Source: Centropus unirufus
Taxonomy: Eukaryota; Chordata; Aves; Cuculiformes; Centropidae
DNA length: 64,000 nucleotides
Assembly: GCA_013397695.1 (NCBI GenBank)
Contig: VYZI01000319.1
Coordinates: 415,495 to 479,494, forward strand
Reading direction: 5' to 3'
Both the position numbers and the translations under genes were made by a program. The notes below the pieces were generated by a model, which had not been told where the DNA came from, made no database searches, and saw only the letters and a list, made by a program, of their open reading frames with translations. Shown piece after piece: positions 58,631 to 64,000 of the stretch (position 1 is the first letter of the stretch; every line of letters begins with the position of its first letter).

Positions 58631-61600
58631 GATTTCTATCTAATACCTACACAGCAAATTAGCGAGAGTTGACATCTGTTTCTGCAATTCTGAGCTCCCT
58701 AAGTGCTCTCAAAAATGTCCAGAAGCACTGGGGGCTGTGATAGAAAGACCAGAAGAAGCACCCCAAGAGGAACATAACAGAGAACCCGGGTACTGGGTAT
58801 AATGGGTACTGGCCCAAGCCACAGCTGCCTATAGCCAAAGTATCTGGAGTTTAGTGCCTCAGAAAGCCCATTCCAGCCCTGTTCTCCCTCTTTCTTCCAT
58901 TGCATCCTTCGCACTATGTGTGTTTTTGTCTATCTGGTGCCAAACTTTGAAAACCAGAAAACTTATATAACCCAACTAAATAATTTGGCTTAAAATGATG
59001 CAATAGAAGTGATCATTGGAGAATATTAATTTGATCAATGGGGGTTTTTTTGACAAGAGTTTCTTTTCAACTGAAAAATAATTTTTCATTCAGTACGTCT
59101 TGCCACCGAAGGCTTGCTTTTAGAAAGCACACTATAGAGACTATCAGAAATCTTCTTCAAAGCAAGTTAAAATATATGCAACAATAAAACATTTTGCTTT
59201 TTGTTGTAAAAGGCATTACAGCTGTTTCCCCATAGCGTATGGCAAGATTGGAAAGTGATACATTTACAAACATCCTGTGAAAGACATTCAGCCAGCCCAG
59301 TTGCTGTGTCTTTATACAAAAGCAATGCTGACTTAAGTGAACTAAGGATTTGGCCCCGTTTTTACAAAATCAGGATTGTGTCACAGTTCCTTTTTGCTGG
59401 TAAAGCTCTTGGGTTGCCATCAACATTTCTGGAGTCTTGTTTAGTAGCTCTTTTGCCTGGTTGGTTCTGCTCTGTAGGCCTAGGGTGAGGCTTCTCTGGC
59501 AGCATTCCTGACTTAATTTTGCCAGGACTCTTTCAAAGTTAGAGAGAGTATTTTACTTCAGGAGGCTTGAAATTGCGAATAAAGAAATTTTCTCTTATCT
59601 GATCTCTGTTGAGACCAAAGGGAAAAAAAGAACTTTGTAGGTTGTTTGTGGGTTATTTATACACACAGAGGATTGTGTCATGTTTCAGCCAACTACCATC
59701 TGCTAATGGAAACTATCCAAATCAGCCCAAACTAGGCAAGTCACTGAGACCAAAGCAGATAAAGAATGAAGAATTTTCAGTCAGTCACATAAATGTTCAA
59801 AATGGCATACTAAAATGAGTGGTTTTCTCAAAGGTCGCCTCTAAAATATGCTGCAACATACAATGGTACAGTGTTATGGGTGAGCCCATGGAAAGTGGGA
59901 TAACTCCCAGGTAATGGAAAAGGCAATTTCCTGGAAACAGCTGGAATGTGTTCCATGCCTTGAATGGATGTATATGTTATGGGTGCTGGGAACAGGGTGT
60001 AGAGCCAGGAATTGCCTAGGGATATGTATTTCATTGATGGACTGGTGAGAAATACTAGGCCAGAACAAGGTTATTAGAACCTCTAGTAACGTGAGACAAC
60101 AAAGCAGACGTGGTAACCCACGCCTTGCAAACAGCACTTCCCATGTGCATGTGATTAATAGCCATGGCGAAGGGTTAGTGAACAACAGCCCGATGCCAAA
60201 TGGATATCAATGGGATCAAACCATGCATTTGGCAGATATAGGAAGGAGCATTCATTGTTGTACACAGAATAAAGGAGAATGCACAGCAACTCCCTAAACC
60301 CCTGGTAGAGCTCTGGCATGTGGACAAGAATCTAGCTGTAACCCTGTACAACAAGGACCATGCATGTACACATGTGCACACAATTACATGGCATGAACAT
60401 AACAAGAGAAAATTGAATATAAAATATTACAGAAAGCCAATAATTCTGGTTTATATCTTTCTTTCTCCTTGAGGCAGAAAAGAACCTGGCTATTTTAAAA
60501 TCTGGGATCTATTTACATAGCCAAATGTAGTACTCAGTCTTGAGCAAAATAGGGTAGGAAGGAATTTAAAATGTCAACATTCCCTAGACCTGTTTGTCTC
60601 TTTTCATGACTCTCTCTCTATTAAGAATTAAGGAATAGGCACTAGATGATAGAAACTGTGACAGTTTTATTGAAGCTATGACAAGTTTACCAGCTGTAAA
60701 TGTGAGCCAAAATCTCTGAAAATGTACCTATGCTAGAGAAGATGGTTTTAGCCACATGACAGATAGCAGATGGGAAAATCCTATGGTTGACAGAGTAGGT
60801 TGCATCTTTCTGTTGTTAGCAGATTCAAGAAATCAAATGAAAGCTACAACTCAGAAAGTTGGTGATTTCCATGAGACGCATCCAGAAGGGCATCTTTGTT
60901 TTCAAAAAAATTCTAATGTAAATGGAAAGCACAACATTTTTTTTTACCAACTTTATCTATAAATTATAATGAGAAACAATCTCACAATCCTAAATTCTCT
61001 TAAAGGTTGCTAGGGACTGATCAAAGTCCAAATTTGCTGTTACCAGTGCACAAAGACCTTGGTATAAATGATCCAATTTGATGTTGGTAGAGTTTATGGG
61101 AGCTAGAGCTAGTTATATTTTCCCAAGCAAGCAAAGGAAGAAAATGTTACTAGAAAAAAAATAAATAAAGCAAGATTAAATAAATGAGAATGGTGCTCAT
61201 CAGCAAAACACAGGGAATTCTCTCCCCTGTACCAATGTACATGGGAGCAAAAGTGCCTCCAAATAATTTTATGTTTTGGTGTGCACACTGGAGATTATAA
61301 CCTTGACTGTGTTGCATCTTACAGTACACACCAATGTAAATGGTATCCAGCATCTATATGTAAAACCCTGTGGCCAACTGACTACTGATCACAGAAAGTA
61401 TACACTTCTGTATATATCTGTTTCTGTGACACGGTAGGGGAGAAATCTGGGTCACCTCCATTTCCTGAGTCACTGCAGTCACTTAAAAGCTGTGAATGCT
61501 CCATTGAAGTGATTAAACTTCTGCTACAAACCTTTTGTATAAAAAAACTTCAAACAGATTATGGTTTGTATTTTTCTGTATTTGCAATTAAAAGAAGCAA

Positions 61601-64000
61601 TTTTCTTAGCTCTAAATCAAGAGAGTAATGTATTTAACTCACTAAAAAAGTAGTAATGTCTTGAATCCACTAAAAATTAAATTTAATGTGACTTTATTGC
61701 TGGCATGTGTTAATTATACTTGCAAGTATGGAGGCAGAGGTCAGCTGAGATTACCATTCAGGATTTCAGGTATACAGAGAAGATATGAACAAGCAGAGGA
61801 GAAGAAACAATGTAGTTCCTGCTAATTTAGTTTCTGTTTCTGCTTTATTATTCATTAGGAACCTAGAACTCCTTGACTATCCTCTCTGGACTTGTCAACA
61901 TTACAGTACAACATGTCCTTTGGTTCCAACATTATTATGAAAAATCAAACTGAGTCTGTTTAGAGGGATTCGAAGGTTTACTCCTTAGAATAATTTTCCC
62001 TTGTTTATTTAACTCTTGAGAATTGTGCTTGTGCTGGTGTGAGATATGTTTTGGTAATGTTGACACATTCTCTCTAAAACAAGAGTAATAATGGTTTTCC
62101 TGGCTTTACTTCATGCTTTTACAGCAGGAAGCCAAGATTGTACTGAAGTAAAGAGGTAAATTAGGTTATTCTGTAGAAAATCTACAGGGATTGAGGTGGA
62201 AATTACACTTGCATCTTTGCCTGGTTTTGCTCTGCCTTGGGATGAAGTTCTGATGTTATAGCCATAGAGACATATAATTTCTTGTCCAATTTTCACAGCC
62301 TATATCCCAGGCTGTACATTTGAAGGACAAATGAAGTAGAAGTAGACAAATCTAGACTAAAATTAAACTGTCTTTCAATGTCTGTATCACAGGGGAAATG
62401 TCAGCATCCTGAAAAGTAGAGGACTGATGGACAGCATGATGACTCACTTCTTTCTCTGGGAAGGAAGATGACAAGAAACAGATTTTCAGCTGTTGATGAA
62501 GCTTTTCCATCTACTGGGCAATACATCTGCCAAAAAATGATGAGAGGCAGGATATGATATACCACTTGTACTCCCTTTCCTCCACCTGCATAAAAACCAG
62601 GCTATTTGCCACAGAGTTCTTGGTAATATTGCAAGAATCCATCTGTCAAGTAGGACTTTTCCTAGAATTAGTGTCTTAGACAAATTAATCCCTGGGATAA
62701 TTTCATTGTGTTTTGTCTAAGGAAATATCAATTACTGTGAACGGAAGGATGATCTCATGGTGAAAGCAAATGATTGGGTATTATGGCTGTGATGTCATGT
62801 ATGTTCCTCTTGTGCTACAAAATTCCCATATGATCTAGATAAACTAACACAGATTCCAGTTGCCTTGATTTCTAACAGTGTAAAATGAGGTTAATTCAAA
62901 TTTACTTCCAGAACCATATTTTAGGGATGTGCATTTTTTAAGCTGTTTGGATAAAAGGATCTAAAAAAAAAAGAAGACTGCTTTATTGCTATTTTTATAA
63001 AGTTTGAAAAGATGAACAATAAAGAGGCTCACATTCTGGGAGATGACAAATTGACATATCTGCAATTAGTAAGTTTACACTTTCAACTTACTCTGAAGAA
63101 GAAGGATTAAAAACTGGGTTTGATCTCACTTTGAGCTATTTCAAAGGAAAAGGGACATAAATATGTAGACTAGGATTAGTCTAGAATGGAGTGACATTAA
63201 GAAAATCATGCTTGAAATATCAAAAGATGCTGAAAACAACCTTTTGCTGTGCCATTGCTGTTTTACCTTGAGCAGTGATGACCATATCACCAGAAAACTG
63301 TAAATAAGTCAAAAATATCCTACAGCAAACTAATTTATAAAGGTTACAGTATGGAAAACTGGAGCATCCATGCTTCATCACTTCCTGCTGAACATGGGTG
63401 AGGAGAACACAAATAGTTCGGTAGATATTCCTAAATGTAAAGGCTCAGCTCAGGCACCTGATGATGGAATTAGCAGAGGACAGTAAGACTACAATGGAGA
63501 TACCTACAGTGCTCGCTAGGATAAAAAAATCCCAATTTTCCAATTAAATATCTGGAGGGTTTTTTTTTTTTAATCACAGGGGAGTAGAATCCAATTTGAG
63601 CATTTTATTCTCAGGACATTAAACCAACATCTGCAAAAATGGTGGAAGTACATGTTAGATTTCATTCAAGACATTAGCTGCAAGAAATTACTCTCTCTTT
63701 CCTACATTTTGTTTCATCTGTGAACATGTTTTGAAGGTAGATAGCTAGATAAATTAGTTTTTTTTCCTAAAAATGATCCACTAGGAATGAACTTCCTTAG
63801 CCTCCATTACAAATGCTTTATAAGTTAAAGGTCTTTACTTGACCTGTCACAGTTCACAATCTGCCCTTTTCTTCCTGATTTGAAATAGTCATCTGATTCC
63901 CGATTGCACAAAGGTTACATGCGTGGTCCAAATTGCCAGTGTAGAAGCAATCACTTTTGCATACAATGAATAAATATTGTATTAAAATTGAATAGTTTGA
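58631..64000. other. Non-coding DNA to the window end
   Basis: AT-rich sequence without a supported exon, RNA gene or firm repeat. A fragment near 59290-59356 (ending AAGGATTTGGCCCC) weakly resembles the tail of another sauropsid palindromic repeat. A stretch near 62870 (CAGTGTAAAATGAGG) weakly resembles MIR. Both are too short to call. Confidence 0.35.

Noticed and set aside
59290..59356. Possible sauropsid palindromic repeat ending AAGGATTTGGCCCC
   Set aside because: Only the last dozen bases resemble the consensus, and no inverse arm was found.
62865..62900. MIR-like AACAGTGTAAAATGAGG
   Set aside because: Too short, and lacking the rest of the SINE.

Overview
The window looks like avian (possibly other archosaur) nuclear DNA: AT-rich, gene-poor and made mostly of single-copy non-coding sequence. 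The main evidence is a set of CR1 LINE fragments. One of them (41.23-41.63 kb) ends in the ATTCTATGAT-type tail and 3' UTR typical of birds and crocodilians. There are also relics of older sauropsid palindromic repeats and MIR-like SINE traces. The species was not determined. There are no operons, rRNA, tRNA, CRISPR arrays or bacterial genes, and most open frames here are chance frames in AT-rich DNA.

0-9 kb is the densest part. A sense CR1 ORF1 fragment (0.43-1.10 kb) is followed by an unexplained 230-codon open frame on the minus strand (2.6-3.3 kb). Next comes a long, decayed antisense CR1 reverse-transcriptase/3' region (3.77-5.15 kb) that abuts a short antisense CR1 tail (5.16-5.29 kb), and then a MIR-like SINE (5.79-5.92 kb). 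At 6290-6364 and 8619-8717 lie two phase-compatible exon-like blocks on the plus strand. They have good splice signals, a stop codon and an AATAAA at 8871, and are best read as the last two coding exons of a gene I could not identify. Its upstream exons were not found and would lie left of 6.29 kb or outside the window.

9-64 kb behaves like a gene desert or very large intron. It holds three more CR1 pieces (11.98, 26.27 and 41.23 kb), ancient palindromic repeats (10.06, 29.24, 50.65, 51.32 and 56.44 kb), a 3 x 46-bp minisatellite (22.33 kb), a GTTAC array (35.96 kb) and an (AAGGG)n array broken by a 216-base assembly gap (38.15-38.48 kb). It also holds two strong short hairpins (53.76 and 58.48 kb) and a 29-bp direct repeat (58.0/58.6 kb). 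Three isolated exon-like blocks (27.08 +, 32.1 -, 41.98 +) and three stretches resembling conserved non-coding elements (12.5, 25.5 and 47.15 kb) are listed as candidates only.

I found no clear novel system. The points most worth following up are the unidentified terminal exons, the isolated exon candidates, the palindromic repeats and the gap-spanning AAGGG satellite. Repeat assignments rest on recognising consensus sequences by eye; no alignment was run.
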